Assembly: GCF_023065955.2 (NCBI RefSeq)
Contig: NW_026622852.1
Coordinates: forward strand, 8,973,423 to 9,037,422
Length of the DNA: 64,000 nucleotides
Origin: Ursus arctos
Taxonomy: Eukaryota > Chordata > Mammalia > Carnivora > Ursidae
Reading direction: 5' to 3'
Shown: positions 10,433 through 22,220 of the stretch, one piece after another
Layout of the letters: each line of letters opens with the position of its first letter
How positions within the stretch are numbered: the stretch's first letter is position 1
The notes under the pieces: generated by a model
Database searches by the model: none
What the model was told of the DNA's origin: nothing
What the model saw: only the letters and a program-made list of their open reading frames with translations
Translations under genes and position numbers: made by a program

Positions 10433-11510
10433 TATTTTACTGAATATGAATGTCCTACTGAGAGCTGCTTATTCCCCAATCAGTGAGCACAGTCATCTTA
10501 TCTAATCTAAACTTTAAAACCCCCACTACTTAGAATATGTGCATACTTATACATACCTACACTCATATTCCAGTAAGAAAATCCCGACACAGAAGAAATT
10601 TAGGACTGGGAAGGAGAGCAATAGGGCCAGGAGAGAAACAGGAGGAAGGAGGACATTTACTTCCCATTTTTACCTGTATGTAGTATTCAATATTTTCTGT
10701 AAATGTATTACTTTAATTTTTTCAAAGTAAATAGCTGGGTAAAAAATAACTTACGTCAAGCTCATTAATTGGGTGCTTAGTAGAGCAAGAAATAGAAAAA
10801 TAATGGCGAAAGCAGTCTTTACTTAATCTCCAAAGACACCAATTCTCACACAGATTTCTCATAGACCTTCAAGGACATGTGCAACCGAAAAAAAGAGCAC
10901 ACATACTTAAAAACGAGCAGTTTGAAAATATAATCTCCAGTTATACATTTAAAAGTGTTAAACAAAAAATATTAGTGCCACCTTTAAACACCTGTACAGA
11001 CTATCTGAAGACTATTTTACGAATAAATGATTGATAAAAGTTAGTAAGAAGGGATTTGAAGGTGAAAAAAAAAATGTCAGAAAGCAAAGCGTAAAGCTAT
11101 ACTGCCTTGAGGCTTCTCTCTTACTCTGAACCTAAAATATATTCTGATTCAATTGTAAAGAAAGTAAAAAGTACATCAACAAAAAGTCATAAGAAAAAAT
11201 GTTAGAAACTATTCCTCTAAAAATCATCAGATAAACTACAAGGATTATTCTCAAGAAGTCAGATAAAGATGCACCATTGTTAATAGTGGTTTTCTCTGAA
11301 TGCTGTATTGAGAATAATCTAACTTGTTATGTTAGTATTTCCGCAATACTCCAATAATTATTATAAAAAGCAAATATTACTCTTCTCAAAGCAGAATTTA
11401 ATAAAGAATTCTCAACCTACTTGTCCACTCATTTGCTGTAACTTGGATAAATAGCCCATCACCTCAGAGTTCCTCTTATCATCTTGTAAAAAGCAAATAG
11501 TAATCTCTTG
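10433..11510. other. AT-rich unique DNA, nothing recognised
   Basis: No repeat family, exon or RNA gene recognised. Confidence 0.4.
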
Positions 11511-11514
11511 AAGC

Positions 11515-11630
11515 AGGACTGTAGTGAGAATTAATTGAGAGACTTTATGTAAATTGTCAGCACGGTGCCTTGTTCATAGCGAGTGTGCAATAAATAGTCG
11601 GTATTGTCATCACTCTTGTTAATTACAATA
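11515..11630 (+). mobile_element. MIR 3' fragment, plus strand
   Basis: Reads 'GTGAGAATTAATTGAGAGAC', 'CAGCACGGTGCCTTGTTCATAG' in short blocks and 'GTGCAATAAATAGTCGGTATTGTCATCA', matching the MIR 3' end. Confidence 0.8.
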
Positions 11631-12800
11631 AAATTGGTAACATTTCGATTCTACTGGACACAGTAGAACTCAAATTCAGTCAAAAATAATGTTTAACATT
11701 AAGAAATAACAGACTTCATCTTACCTAGAAAAGTTAGGGTAGCAACAGTTAGCTGAGAAACGAATGGCCCCGGTCAAGATTTTTTTTTTAATTTTTCTAA
11801 AATAGATTTAATTAAAAAATAAAATACCTAAAATCATTTTAAAGTAAGAATTATGGACAAAAAATAAAAATGGACAAGCAAGCTGGGCTTACCCCACATG
11901 GAAACTCTGCATTAACATGGTAGTATGTATTAGTTTATCAAGTCTGACCCCAAAAGTCCCCCGTGAGGCTGGGGCAGAAACTAAAGAAGTTCAGGTATGA
12001 GAAGGGCCAGAAGCAGGATTCAAGCGAGTCCTGCCAGGGTTCATTCAAGTGACTACGTAAGAGTCACTTCAATTCCATCAGCCTCATCTGACACAAACGA
12101 CGATGCTGTATTTGCCAAAATTGCTTTCAGAGTCACGCTCAAGAAAGGAAAAGAAGCATACTCGTCCAGTAAAATCTATATCAAACAGGCCAACAACCGA
12201 AACTCATTTCCTTCATGAGGAATACCCTGGACGATCTGTAGAACATGGCGCTTTACGTTGAAAACAAAAACTGCAATCCTCATCCATCTCCTGAAGTGTT
12301 GCCGTAACAGCAGAAGTAAATTATGAATAATGTTTGCAAAGTGCTATTGGGCAGAACTTAATAAATTGGAAGATATGATTTAATATTCAAATTCATAAGC
12401 ATGTTATGCCCAAAAGTCATATTCTTTGTATTAACTTGACCATTTTGATCAATGGCCTTATGATGCTCAAAGGAACAATAGTATTAATCCCCAAACCTTC
12501 CGGGCAATAACTTTTTCCCAGGTTCCATCTTTCACATATTATATTCAACCCACACTAATTCCTATTTAAAGCAGATAGAATCTAAATTAGATTGTCTTAC
12601 AAATTATTTCTGGAGTGGGCATGAGCAACCAAAAGATAAGATATAAATTGTTTAATTATTTAATAGTGCTGGGAGATAGAAAAAAGATACAAACTCAGCA
12701 AACTCTGTATTATTGTGGAAAGCTCATCAAATCCTGCTCGGGATGGTGATATCGCTCATTACCTCACTTAAGATAGGACTTCAGCGTACCAATACGTATT
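11631..12800. other. Unique DNA with an unremarkable ORF
   Basis: A 73-codon ORF at 11997-12218 is serine/lysine rich and resembles no family I know. A short GC-richer patch around 11940-12270 could be a decayed exon or repeat. Nothing firm. Confidence 0.3.
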
Positions 12801-13023
12801 TATCTATTTGCTTTGTTTTTTTTTTAAGATTTTATTTATTTATTTGATGGAGGGAGAGACAGCCAGGGAGAGAGGGAACACAAGTAGGGGGAATGGGAGA
12901 GGAGGAAGCAGGCTCCCAGCAGAGGAGCCTGATGCGGGGCTCGATCCCAGAATGCTGGGATCACGCCCTGAGCCGAAGGCAGCCGCTTAAGGACTGAGCC
13001 ACCCAAGCGCCCCTATCTATTTG
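12801..13023 (-). mobile_element. SINEC, minus strand
   Basis: Body about 12811-13013, from TTTTAAGATTTTATTTATT to CCACCCAAGCGCCCC. Flanked by TATCTATTTG at 12801-12810 and 13014-13023. Subtype with 'GAGGAGCCTGATGCGGGGCTCG' on the plus strand, the bear/pinniped-like group. The 60-codon ORF inside is a SINE shadow. Confidence 0.97.
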
Positions 13024-14274
13024 TTTATACTCCACTTCATTCCCCCAAACATTTCAGAACACTTCCCAAACTACGCGGACCACTGAGACAAAACAGATGG
13101 GAGGGTCCCTCTGAGTGAAGAGAAGTTAAGGTGAGAAAATAAAATAAATATGGGGAGCGACAGGACACAAAAGTGTAATCCTTTGGGTTCTGCGAGTTTT
13201 GCCAGGAGGGTGTACTTTCTCCATCTTCTGGGTTTGCTGACAGTCCCGGCATTACCGTGCGGAGCTAAGGGCACTTTCAAGAAGGCGAGGGTTCCTGAGC
13301 CTAACAGGGGGTTAAGAATAATGAGGTGTGAGCTACAAGGTAGCATTTGAAAGGTTTCTATTTTCCCAAAGGAAAAATACTGAAGGAAAAGTCCAGTTGT
13401 CCAGGAAATAGGAACAAACACTATCACCATAACCATACCGAAGCCAAACATCAAATCAAATGATAATTTTTTGAAAAAGTTGAAAATGGTTTTGTTTCCA
13501 TGATCCTTTCAGTCTGACTCTCAACCACCATCCCAAAACCCGGTTTCTGTTTCCAGCGCTTTCTTGAACTGCCCTGAAGTGTTTCCCCTCAAGGGGCACC
13601 CTATGAAACTCGGATTCCACCCACAGGCATTCTGTCCAAGCTGGCATAGCTTTAATAAAGGGCTTGAAAAAGACTTTTCATTCGTTAATGGGAGACTTCG
13701 AAGTTTCTGGGCAAGCAGGAATGGGCTGTTACAGAACTCTGAGCTTGGCCTCCTGAAAGACCACTGACTACACACGTCGTTCAGCCAGTCCACAGAGTTC
13801 CCTTCATTTTTTTATATTTGATTTTGGTATTTAGTTTATTGGGGATTTTACCAAAGGCCTAAAGAGGCTATTACGACTGCCCAGATTTGGTCAGGGGTTT
13901 GGCATCTGAAATGCACCGTCCCTTTTTTCGCATGAGCTCAACATGGAAATGCATTTATTAAGGGCACTGGCCTTGATCGTAGCTGATGCCTCGACTTCTA
14001 TTAGCCTTTAGTCTGGTACATCCAGGTAATTTTGGTTATTGATCTACCCTCCATCTGACCATAGCCATCATCAAAAGACATGTATTAAGTACCTGTTTGT
14101 TTATGTTGCTCTTGGAGGCACCACATAGAGGGATTTTTGAAGAAACACTTCCTGCCCTTTAGGGAACCTGAAACCGTTGCTCTCTTAGTCTCCTGCTAGC
14201 TTTAACTGGACACCACGAAATAACTGCCTCATTCTCCAACTGCAAGAAATTTCTGAAGTGTTAGTTCTTCATTT
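13024..14274. other. Unique DNA with overlapping ORFs on both strands
   Basis: ORFs of 63-127 codons overlap on both strands between 13037 and 13793. Their density reflects stop-poor composition; none has a recognisable motif. At 14080-14180 the wording 'ATTAAGTACCTGTTTG...CTTCCTGCCCTTTAGGG' suggests a decayed ancient repeat. Confidence 0.35.
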
Positions 14275-14503
14275 AAAGGTGGCTAATGAGGGGTGCCTGG
14301 GTGGCACAGTCATTAAGCGTCTGCCTTCGGCTAAGGGCGTGATCCCAGCGTTCTGGGATCGAGCCCCACATCAGGCTCCTCCGCTAGGAGCCTGCTTCTT
14401 CCTCTCCCACTTCCCCTGCTATATTCCCTCTCTCGCTGGCTGTCTCTATCTGTGTCAAATAAATAAATAAAATCTTAAAAAAAAAAAAAAAGGTGGCTAA
14501 TGA
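14275..14503 (+). mobile_element. SINEC, plus strand, perfect 15-bp target duplication
   Basis: Body 14290-14488 begins GGGTGCCTGGGTGGCACAG and ends in an A run after AATAAATAAAATCTT. Flanked by AAAGGTGGCTAATGA at 14275-14289 and 14489-14503. It carries the 'CTCCTCCGCTAGGAGCCTGC' subtype. The perfect flanks and long A tail indicate a recent insertion. Confidence 0.98.
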
Positions 14504-16035
14504 AACTCACGTAGATAACCCAATCTGGTAGAAATTTTAATTGCTTTAGCCCTTTTTCTCCCCTAAAATGTTGCAGCCTACAGAGTTTGGTACATCTTCT
14601 GACTGGTCCCCCTCTCTGCCATATTTAAAGTTTTTGTTGTTGTTCTTTTAAAATCTGGTGTATTTAGGACTGCCAAGATTTTCAACAAAAGAACAAATCT
14701 AGATCCAATAAATATTATTTATTATCTTGATAATGCCATTATTTATTATCTATATATTAATTTAGCTGAGTGGACAGACAGAACTCTATTATCTTCAGAA
14801 AAATTTTAATAGAGAGTCATCTTGTGGAGCTAGGTTAAAAAAAAAAAAGTCGGCGTAGAAGAGATTTTTTTTTCCGAATAAGATGTAATTTAGGGTTACA
14901 ATGTCAAAACTGTAAACCTAAAATTAAACCTACGAACTATTTTGGTTTGCAGACTCATTTACTCAAAATTACAAACAACTCTACATTTGTTGCAAGAGAA
15001 CTGATTCAAGCCAGGATTTTGTTCATTCACATGTTATTCCTGTTTTAGATGTGTTTTATGGAGGAGGTATTTTTTGCTGGGGTTTGTTTTGTTTTGTTTC
15101 TTTTACTAAATGGTGAGTAATGTTACAGAGACAAATGTAACTGCCTATAAGCACTCCAGGGCAGAATTCAGATAAAAGCTTGAGTAAATAACACTACACT
15201 TGATGAGATTTAAGAAATTCGGAGTTCTTCAGATGATGAGAAAATGGCATATTCTTGTTTATACAGTGGAAGTAAAGCTATGGTAAATAGAGCAATATAT
15301 CAAGCAGTCTCCTGAAAGCCAATATCTTGATTCACTGCAGGAGAATCTACCCTGTGACTCTGAAGGAGAAGGTTCCATGCCCGGCAACTGGCATAACCTC
15401 CGTGTGATTGGATGGATCGGCACCAAAGCCTCTTCTCCATCTCTAGTCTTGGGAGAGCATCAAAGCAGCCGGCTTTTGTCCCTGGTAAACAGTAATCTCA
15501 GCAAACCATGCCTTCGGCTCTCGGAGCCAAGGAATTTCCTCTCCACAGGCTGTGGTCTGATGGGCTCCCGCGCTTCCTTTCCAGGTGGAGAGAAGGCAAA
15601 GTCAGGGAACGGGATCCCCTGAATTCTCTCCACCACGGATTACCAGACACCTGTTTGAAATTTTCATCTCATTAATTATTATTGATATTAATGACGATGT
15701 AGAGCCATTGCAAAGTCTTACTCCACAAAGAGAACACAGCTCTTTCTAATTAGTACATGCATCATAAACAAGGTAAACACACCTCTCTGAAGCTGTCTTA
15801 AAGCCCTTGTTGTGGTTCTCAGGCTCAGGGAGAGATGCTTTGATTCTGTGTCCATGTACTGCACTACAGGGAAGACATGGCACTCTCCAAGCGGGGACTC
15901 TGCACAAGGGGCCCTCCTTTACATCGGACCCAGAGTTCTGGGGAAATCAGGAGCCCTGGCCTGGAGCCCTGGTTTCCTCCCAGAAGCAGTGTCCTACCCT
16001 GTGGATCACAGCCAAGAGCTCTCCCATCTCTGCAT
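14504..16035. other. AT-rich unique DNA, with a homeobox-motif-rich segment
   Basis: The part at 15640-15760 is dense in ATTA and TAAT cores (CTCATTAATTATTATTGATATTAATGACG in pieces, then TTCTAATTAG). This looks like a conserved enhancer, but that is inference. No exon recognised. Confidence 0.35.
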
Positions 16036-16465
16036 ACCCATCACCCCCATGTCCTCAACACTAACAAACAACCCTTCCCCAAACTTTCTCCCCTTCCTCC
16101 CGCCCCTCTCCCACCTCTCTACTCTTCCCTAAGGAACCTTCCAGGAAAAAAAAACTTCATCGAAGTGCAACTTCCTCACTTCTTGCCCCTTTCCTTACGA
16201 AATATCAATCCCACCCAGATGAGTTTCTACCAACCAGAGCTTCTGCTCTTCATCCAGTGAGATCTAGCCTCCTCTTCTTCCCCACCCCCAACACATATCC
16301 TATCCCTGCCTCCTTCCTGTCCCTCTATCTCCCTCCCAGGAAGAGTTTTCTGCTCCAAACTAGGTTTTATCCAGTACTAGCCCTTCTACCCCTGCCCAAG
16401 TCTGTGAGCTCCTCTACAACCACAATCGGCAGCCAGTTATTAAACTTGGTGCCCCCAGGTTAAGC
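16036..16465 (+). mobile_element. Pyrimidine-rich stretch, possibly a decayed L2
   Basis: C/T-rich plus-strand sequence with L2-like rhythm ('CCCTTCCTCCCGCCCCTC', 'TCCCTCTATCTCCCTCCCAGG'). Overlapping ORFs in three frames arise from the biased composition. Assignment to L2 is tentative. Confidence 0.3.
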
Positions 16466-16639
16466 CAAATGTTGACACCTCAGGAGTCTTTCTTCCCTCC
16501 TGACCCTAGCTTCCAATTGATAATTCTCACATTTCAGTTGAAATCTAGAGCCCTCTCCCTTGTAACCTGTCTATTGTCCTATATCTCAAAACAAAAGACT
16601 CCTCTTGGCTTAAAGAGTTGAACGCTACTACCTATTGAA

Positions 16640-16960
16640 TAACAGTACACATAGTTATTATTCATTCAGCACTGTTTATTATACACTAGGTACTATGCTA
16701 AACGTGCATTATCTCGCCCAGACCTCACAACAACCCTGTAAGGTATGAACAGATACAGTTGAAACATGAGATTTCAGATATTCAATGGGTTTTGACCCAC
16801 AAAATTGTTCATATGTATTTATATGAGCATAATTATTAGCCCTATCTTATGGTTGAACAAATTGAGGCTGGATGAAACAAAATACCTTCCCCAGCGTCAC
16901 ACAGCTCAAATACGTAAGACCCCAAAGTTCAGAGCCACCATACCACACTGCCTCTTGAGC
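16640..16960 (-). mobile_element. MIR, minus strand, long fragment
   Basis: Blocks 'TATACACTAGGTACTATGCTAA', 'GTGCATTATCTC', 'CCTCACAACAACCCTGTAAGGTA' and, after an insertion of about 60 bases, 'AACAAATTGAGGCTGGATG' and 'GTCACACAGCTCAAATACG' give the antisense MIR order. The middle is expanded around 16750-16830. Confidence 0.85.
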
Positions 16961-17234
16961 TTCTCTTACCCCCAGCTTTGCACAGAGCTGGCCCTGCCCG
17001 CAGACCTTCACCTCGGCAATTCTCACTTTCTCTCCATTACCTACTTTAGCCACTTTCTGCCATGACGTTTTCCTGACAAATCCCAAGCCAAGCTCATCCC
17101 AGCCTCCCTTGAATCCATGATATAATTTTGTGAGCCGCCTTTTCTTATGCCCTCAGTGCTGTCTGCCCATTCTTTACCAGTTTTTTCTCAAACTACACTG
17201 CATGCCTGGCAAAGCTAAGAAACTCTCGCAGCTA

Positions 17235-17305
17235 CCTCATTTCCCCTCTCTGGGCCGCCATTTTCTCATTTATAGAATGAAGGTGTTAGAAAGGTCCTGC
17301 AGTCC
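17235..17305 (+). mobile_element. Short MIR-like fragment
   Basis: 'CTCTCTGGGCCGCCATTTTC' followed by 'TCATTTATAGAATGAAGGTG' resembles the MIR segment 'CTGTGCCTCAGTTTCCTCATCTGTAAAATG'. Short and diverged. Confidence 0.5.
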
Positions 17306-17689
17306 TCAAACATATTTTTAGATTAAATAATAAAAGTGAAGTAATAAATTTAATTTAAAAATGAAATGTCAGTACATAAAACAGATCGCGGCTACCCTCA
17401 GGAAGAGTGGAAGGCACTAGGAGATTATATGGTCCTACCCATTACCTTGCCCTCCATAAAACACACACTGATAAAATTGTGGCTGAGATTAGGAGGTGGC
17501 AAATAGTCAAGTCCTCCTTTTGATCCTTGGACCTCTACATCCAATGTCCCGGAGCCCTTCGTAAACTAAACTGTACTAAGTCAATACTAAACAGTATGTA
17601 ATCAGTACTAAAGCCCTCTTGATATTGCAAAGATTTCTTCCCGAGTCAACTGCTTCCACACTCTCATTTTTCCAAAACACTTCCTGTAT

Positions 17690-17870
17690 TCCACTAATGT
17701 GAACTTTCTAAACACTGCTTGGAACATGGAACTCTCTAGCCCAGACACCTGCAGTAGCTCCCCATTACTTACCACACAACGCAGAATTCTAAGTCAGACT
17801 GTAAAATTTCCTGCCCCCGGTCTACATGCTCTGCAGAGTCCCCAGGACAGTGAATATGATGGATTTCAAT
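17690..17870 (+). mobile_element. L2-like fragment, tentative
   Basis: 'CTGCAGTAGCTCCCCATTAC' followed by text like 'AGAATTCTAAGTCAGACTG' resembles the L2 'CAATGGCTCCCCATTGCCC...AAAGTCCAAACTC' region. Weak match. Confidence 0.4.
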
Positions 17871-17871
17871 C

Positions 17872-18350
17872 CCATGGTTAGATTAGATTAGATGGCAAAG
17901 TTGACCTTCAATTAGGAGGTAATCCAGGTAAGCCTGATCAAATCACATGAGCTCTTTAAAAGCAGGGAATTTTCTCTGCCTGGTTTCAGAAGATAAGTCA
18001 GAGAGGTTCAAAGCACAAGAAGGAACTGATGTCCCGTTATTGGCTAGAAGATGGAAGCGGCTACATGGTAAGGAATGGGGGAAGCTCCCCTACAGCCAGA
18101 AGGAATGGAGACCTCAGTCCTACACCCGCAAGGAGCTAAATTCTGCCAACAACAAGAATGAGCTTGAAAAGAGATTTTTCCCCAGAGCCTCCAAATGAGA
18201 ACTCACCCCAGGGGACACATTGACTTCAGTCTTATAATAGCCCAGAGAATGCAGCCAGAGAATGTGCTGGACTTCTGACCAACAGAGCTGTGTGCTAATA
18301 CACTGAATTGGTGGTAATCTGTTACAAAACGTAAGAAACATATGCACCTA
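17872..18350 (+). mobile_element. Old interspersed element, LTR-like (MaLR type suspected)
   Basis: It matches remembered mammalian repeat wording: 'TAATCCAGGTAAGCCTGATC', 'ATCACATGAGCTCTTTAAAA', 'GACCTCAGTCCTACACCCG', 'AAATTCTGCCAACAACAAG', 'CCCCAGAGCCTCCAAATGAG', 'GGACTTCTGACC' and 'GGTGGTAATCTGTTAC'. The organisation and the end motif fit an old LTR; I am sure it is a repeat and less sure of the family. A (GATTA)3 stretch sits at its left edge. The 83-codon ORF inside it is not a gene. Confidence 0.65.
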
Positions 18351-18389
18351 TTGAATAAAGGCACTCCATATGGCATGCGGGATCCTCAA

Positions 18390-18660
18390 GGGTCATTTCC
18401 CAAATTCCAGGCTCAGCTGCCCTGACATTACTTCATGCACCTCCCCCAGGGAGGCCTTTGCCCGTGCTACTCCACCAGCCAAACTGGTTCTCTTTATCCG
18501 TTGAGTCTAGAAACCCTCATTCCATGCAGACTAAATGCCACTTCTTTCTTAGAACCTTTCCCGCTCCTTGGACTCAGCATTAATACCCCTGCCTTTCTGC
18601 TGCTCCCTCAAAATGTTCCTTACACCTCATTCTAGTGAGTTACACAGCCTAACAGAAGCA
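18390..18660 (+). mobile_element. L2-like fragment, plus strand
   Basis: 'CTCCCCCAGGGAGGCCTTTGCCC' in pieces and the following 'TGCCACTTCTTTCTTAGAACC' resemble the L2 3' region around 'GCCACCTCCTCCAGGAAGCC'. Rearranged and diverged. Confidence 0.45.
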
Positions 18661-20066
18661 TTGAGAGGTGAGGTCCTCTGCCCAGATCATATGCCAGGGA
18701 CTTGATGACAAAAATCTTATCATGACAGAAGCCAGGCTGCACTCTGGAGCACAGCGAGCAGCAGAGCAGATTACTGAGCCGATGGACCTTGACCACGTCC
18801 CCCGCTTATTGATAAGCCACTATATAAAATTCTAGTTCCAACTCGTGATAACTTCGACGTTGCATTGTTTTTCTGAATTGCAACCTGTTTGCAACAATTT
18901 TAGGATGTACAATGCCCACCCACATTTCCCATCTGAAACACAGTTAAATAGGAACACTTAAAAATCTGCATTCCGGAATTTTAGGTATGTATCGAAGAAA
19001 ATGTGATAGCCATTAATTATTTAGTAATGACACTGGCTTCTTTCATACTGTGACTGCTTTCCCTGTTGTGCAATTCAACGGGAGAGGGAAATCCAAGAAG
19101 AAAACTTCGAAAAATCATGTTTTCCATCCATGTTTAAAAAAGAAGAAAGATGTAACAAAAAGAGTCAGAGACCAATCTAAGCGCAGAGAAATGCAAACTA
19201 GAAAAATCTTCCTATGAGCTCTAGTTCAATTTCTCTACATGTACGTCTAATAAGGAAATGCAAGTGCCCATGATTGATAGAGAAGTGACTATGGGGAGCC
19301 CACCTGGTCTCACAGGTTCTTGCTTTGGCTTTCTTCCCAGCTACCCGGCATCCTAACAGCCCATCCCCTACACTCCAATTGGCCAAGAAGCCACAATGGG
19401 TATTCTGTGTAGGTTCGAGGATTTTTTTGCCCCATGAACAAACAAGCTTCTGCCGGCACCTATAAATAATCTAAAACAATATTTGAAGAAATACACTCAT
19501 AATAAAATAAAACAAAAGAAAAAAAAGTCCCTCCTTAAATTACTCCTTCCCATCTCACCCCTTATTGTATTTCCCTGAACAATTAACAGCTTTTAAGATA
19601 TTTCTGGCCTACCCAGAAAGCCACATTCAAACCAGCACAAAGTGGAAAACAAGTCCTACGTGGCAAAAATCCTACACCAGCATTTGCTGAGACCTCTGTT
19701 CACTGATCTCACAAATACCAGCTACGTTCTAGTTCCCACATCATCGCTCTGTGGAAAGACCCACCTTCCCTAATCATGGTAAACTGTGATCTAACCACTA
19801 AAAATAAACAGCTGAGAACCAAAGAGAATAATTAAAATTAATAAGTGTCCTGAACAAAAATCAAGATATATATGATCCCCGTTTAGTGATCTGTCCTGTC
19901 TTGTTCTCTACCAGAATTATGCATTTCCTTTATGTCTGTAGTTATAATACAATGTCGTATTATATTTATATTATGTTTTCTTATTATATTTCATTACCAC
20001 TAATGTAGGTGTAAAGTTTTTTTTTTCTCTTTGAGGATGCTGTTTTTTTCAATCTTGTGAATTTTT
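18661..20066. other. Unique DNA, nothing recognised
   Basis: Mostly AT-rich with no repeat family I can name and no supported exon. Confidence 0.4.
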
Positions 20067-20290
20067 CTTTGAAAGCGTTTTTTTTTTTTTTCATTAGAAT
20101 GTGAGCGAGCCTGAGGGCAGGACAAGGGGATGGGCAAAGGGAGAGGGACGGAGTCTTAATTAAGCAGGCTCCATGCCAGTGCAGAGCCTGACGCAGGGAC
20201 TGAGCTCACCACCCCAAGATCATGACCTAAGCAGAAATCAAGAGTTGCATGCTTAACTGACTGAGACACCCAGGCACCCCCTTTGAAAGC
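20067..20290 (-). mobile_element. Old SINEC copy, minus strand
   Basis: Body 20077-20280 reads T run to CACCCAGGCACCCC with 'CAGAGCCTGACGCAGGG' and 'AAGATCATGACCTAAGCAG', the older carnivore SINE type. Flanking CTTTGAAAGC occurs at 20067-20076 and 20281-20290. It lacks the ATTTTATTTATTTATT repeat near the tail. Confidence 0.93.
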
Positions 20291-21595
20291 ACTTTTTAAA
20301 GCACGAATTGTAGTTTTTTTGGAGTGCATTTGACTTGGATATTCAGGGATCCAAATCCTAAGAAATGCTCTGCAAAATTAAATAAACATAAATGTTGTTC
20401 TTAGGAGACCAGTGATTACTTAGTACTGGGCTCATCTTTACACTATATTCTTCCTCAAGAACAGGTCATCTTATATGATGCATTTGAAAGCAATGATTGA
20501 ACTTGAGATGGAACGAAATGATGGATTGTATCTGGGGTTTCTGCGATTTAATGGCTTTAAGTATATTTTAAAAGTTTGTCTTATAAAAATGACATTAAAA
20601 AATCACTGCTTAGGATATTAAAGAGTGATATAAAAATAATAAATTTTCCTGCCTGTGCTTTGAGGTAGAGCTAGCTTTAGCAGAGTATCAAGATTTACTC
20701 TCAAATTGGTGGGATTCTCCATGAAAACAGAGCCAAAATGTATTCAGAAAGTCAGAACAAAATATTTAACAGTCCAAGCCAATATATTTGTTTCTAATGT
20801 AATTTTCTTCTTTTATGCTGATTATACATAATATTTGGTCATTGTAATAAAATATGCGTCATTTCCTTTTGAATGGGTCTGAGTTCGATAAAATTGATTA
20901 AAATATGACTTAGAACACTGATCAGGTAAATTTGTTAACACTAGTTCAGAAGATTGAATTATTATAATCTTGCATTGTCCCTCATTGTTCAATATAGCAT
21001 TAACAAGATAATTAATTGAGGAGGTGTGTACCATACATTTTAAGGAGCCCATTACTTTTTCCTAAAATCCTTTAATGATGACAATTTGGCTTTGTAGCAA
21101 AAGCCAAAAATATTAATTCATTGAAAGATGAATCATCTCCCTTTTAATTAGCTAATAAGCAATATTTGAAGAACATTTTCTTTCTTCAGTAAAACCAGCA
21201 TCAAGAAAAGCAATCAATACACAAGTCTTCTTCTTCAAAAAAAAACTTACGTGACCTTTATTAATATAAACATATTTTAAAAATTATTCCAGATAACTGC
21301 TCATCACACTTTAAAATAAACACTAGACTAATACTGCCAAAGAAACCTTAGAAATGAACAACTGGAGTTATTCAGATAATTCTGCCTTTGCCGTGAACTA
21401 AAAATGACTTTTTTGTTCGGATTTCAAGTGGTTTCCTAGTTTATCATAAATTCACGGTATATGTATGTGTATGTGCGTGTGTATGTATGAGAAATCCTTC
21501 TTAAATGTGCCCAGAAAACGACTACAATTTTAAAAGCTTAGTTATCAGTTCAAAGGTTTCTCCACTTACCGTTGTCTAAATGGATCACCAGTTCA
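20291..21595. other. AT-rich unique DNA, candidate conserved non-coding block at 21060-21200
   Basis: From 21060 to 21200 the sequence holds a GGCTTT/AAAGCC inverted repeat and several homeodomain-type cores (TTAATGATG, TATTAATTCATTG, TTTAATTAGCTAATAAG). No coding potential or repeat family seen in the block. Confidence 0.35.
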
Positions 21596-21599
21596 CTGG

Positions 21600-21727
21600 T
21601 GAGATTTTATTTTTAGACCATGATATCCTTACAGACGGTGTCTGTGCTTTTTATTCCTAGAGGTTAGTACATGGCATGAAATAGTAGTAGGTCCTTAGAA
21701 ACTGTGTGTCGAATCAACAAATATCGA
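21600..21727 (+). mobile_element. L2 3'-end fragment
   Basis: 'GACGGTGTCTGTGCTTTTTATTCCTAG', 'TAGTAGGTCCTTAGAAACTG' and 'GTCGAATCAACAAAT' in short blocks fit the L2 3' terminus that normally ends in a TGAATGAA-type repeat. Confidence 0.6.
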
Positions 21728-22034
21728 CAGAATTTTTTAAACTCAATGAAGAATTAGAAAACATGGTTCTTGAATCTCTCTCTTCAGACTCGAAGTGTAT
21801 TTATAACACGTTTTTAAAAAAAAAAAGCAGGGCTGCTTTGGATTTTCATGAATTGGGTCTCTTCCCTGGACCTGAGCAATAGCAACACTATCATGAAAAC
21901 TAACAACAGTACATTCTGACTTATTTGTCATCATTTAAAAAAGTATCTGTTTTCTCCAATGCTACATAATTGTTGGGAATAACCGCTATTTGTAGATGTC
22001 AAGGATAAGCAAGGATTTTATAAGAAGCTTCACA

Positions 22035-22220
22035 AAAGTTGGCTTTAATCCCCAATACAACCTGTCAAGGTGGACACTACTGTGATCAGCCCATCTTACA
22101 GGGGGGGCAAGAGAGGGCTCAGGAGGTTAAAGAATTTGCCCGAGTTACTACTGCTGGCGAGCTGCAGAGAGGAGCCTCTGGTCTCCAGAGCCCACACTCC
22201 AACCATGAACTGGAGTGCCT
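22035..22220 (-). mobile_element. MIR fragment, minus strand
   Basis: 'ATCAGCCCATCTTACAGGG', 'GAGGGCTCAGGAGGTTAAAG', 'AATTTGCCCGAGTTAC' and the 'CCAGAGCCCACACTC' end follow the antisense MIR order. Two short ORFs here are shadows. Confidence 0.8.
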
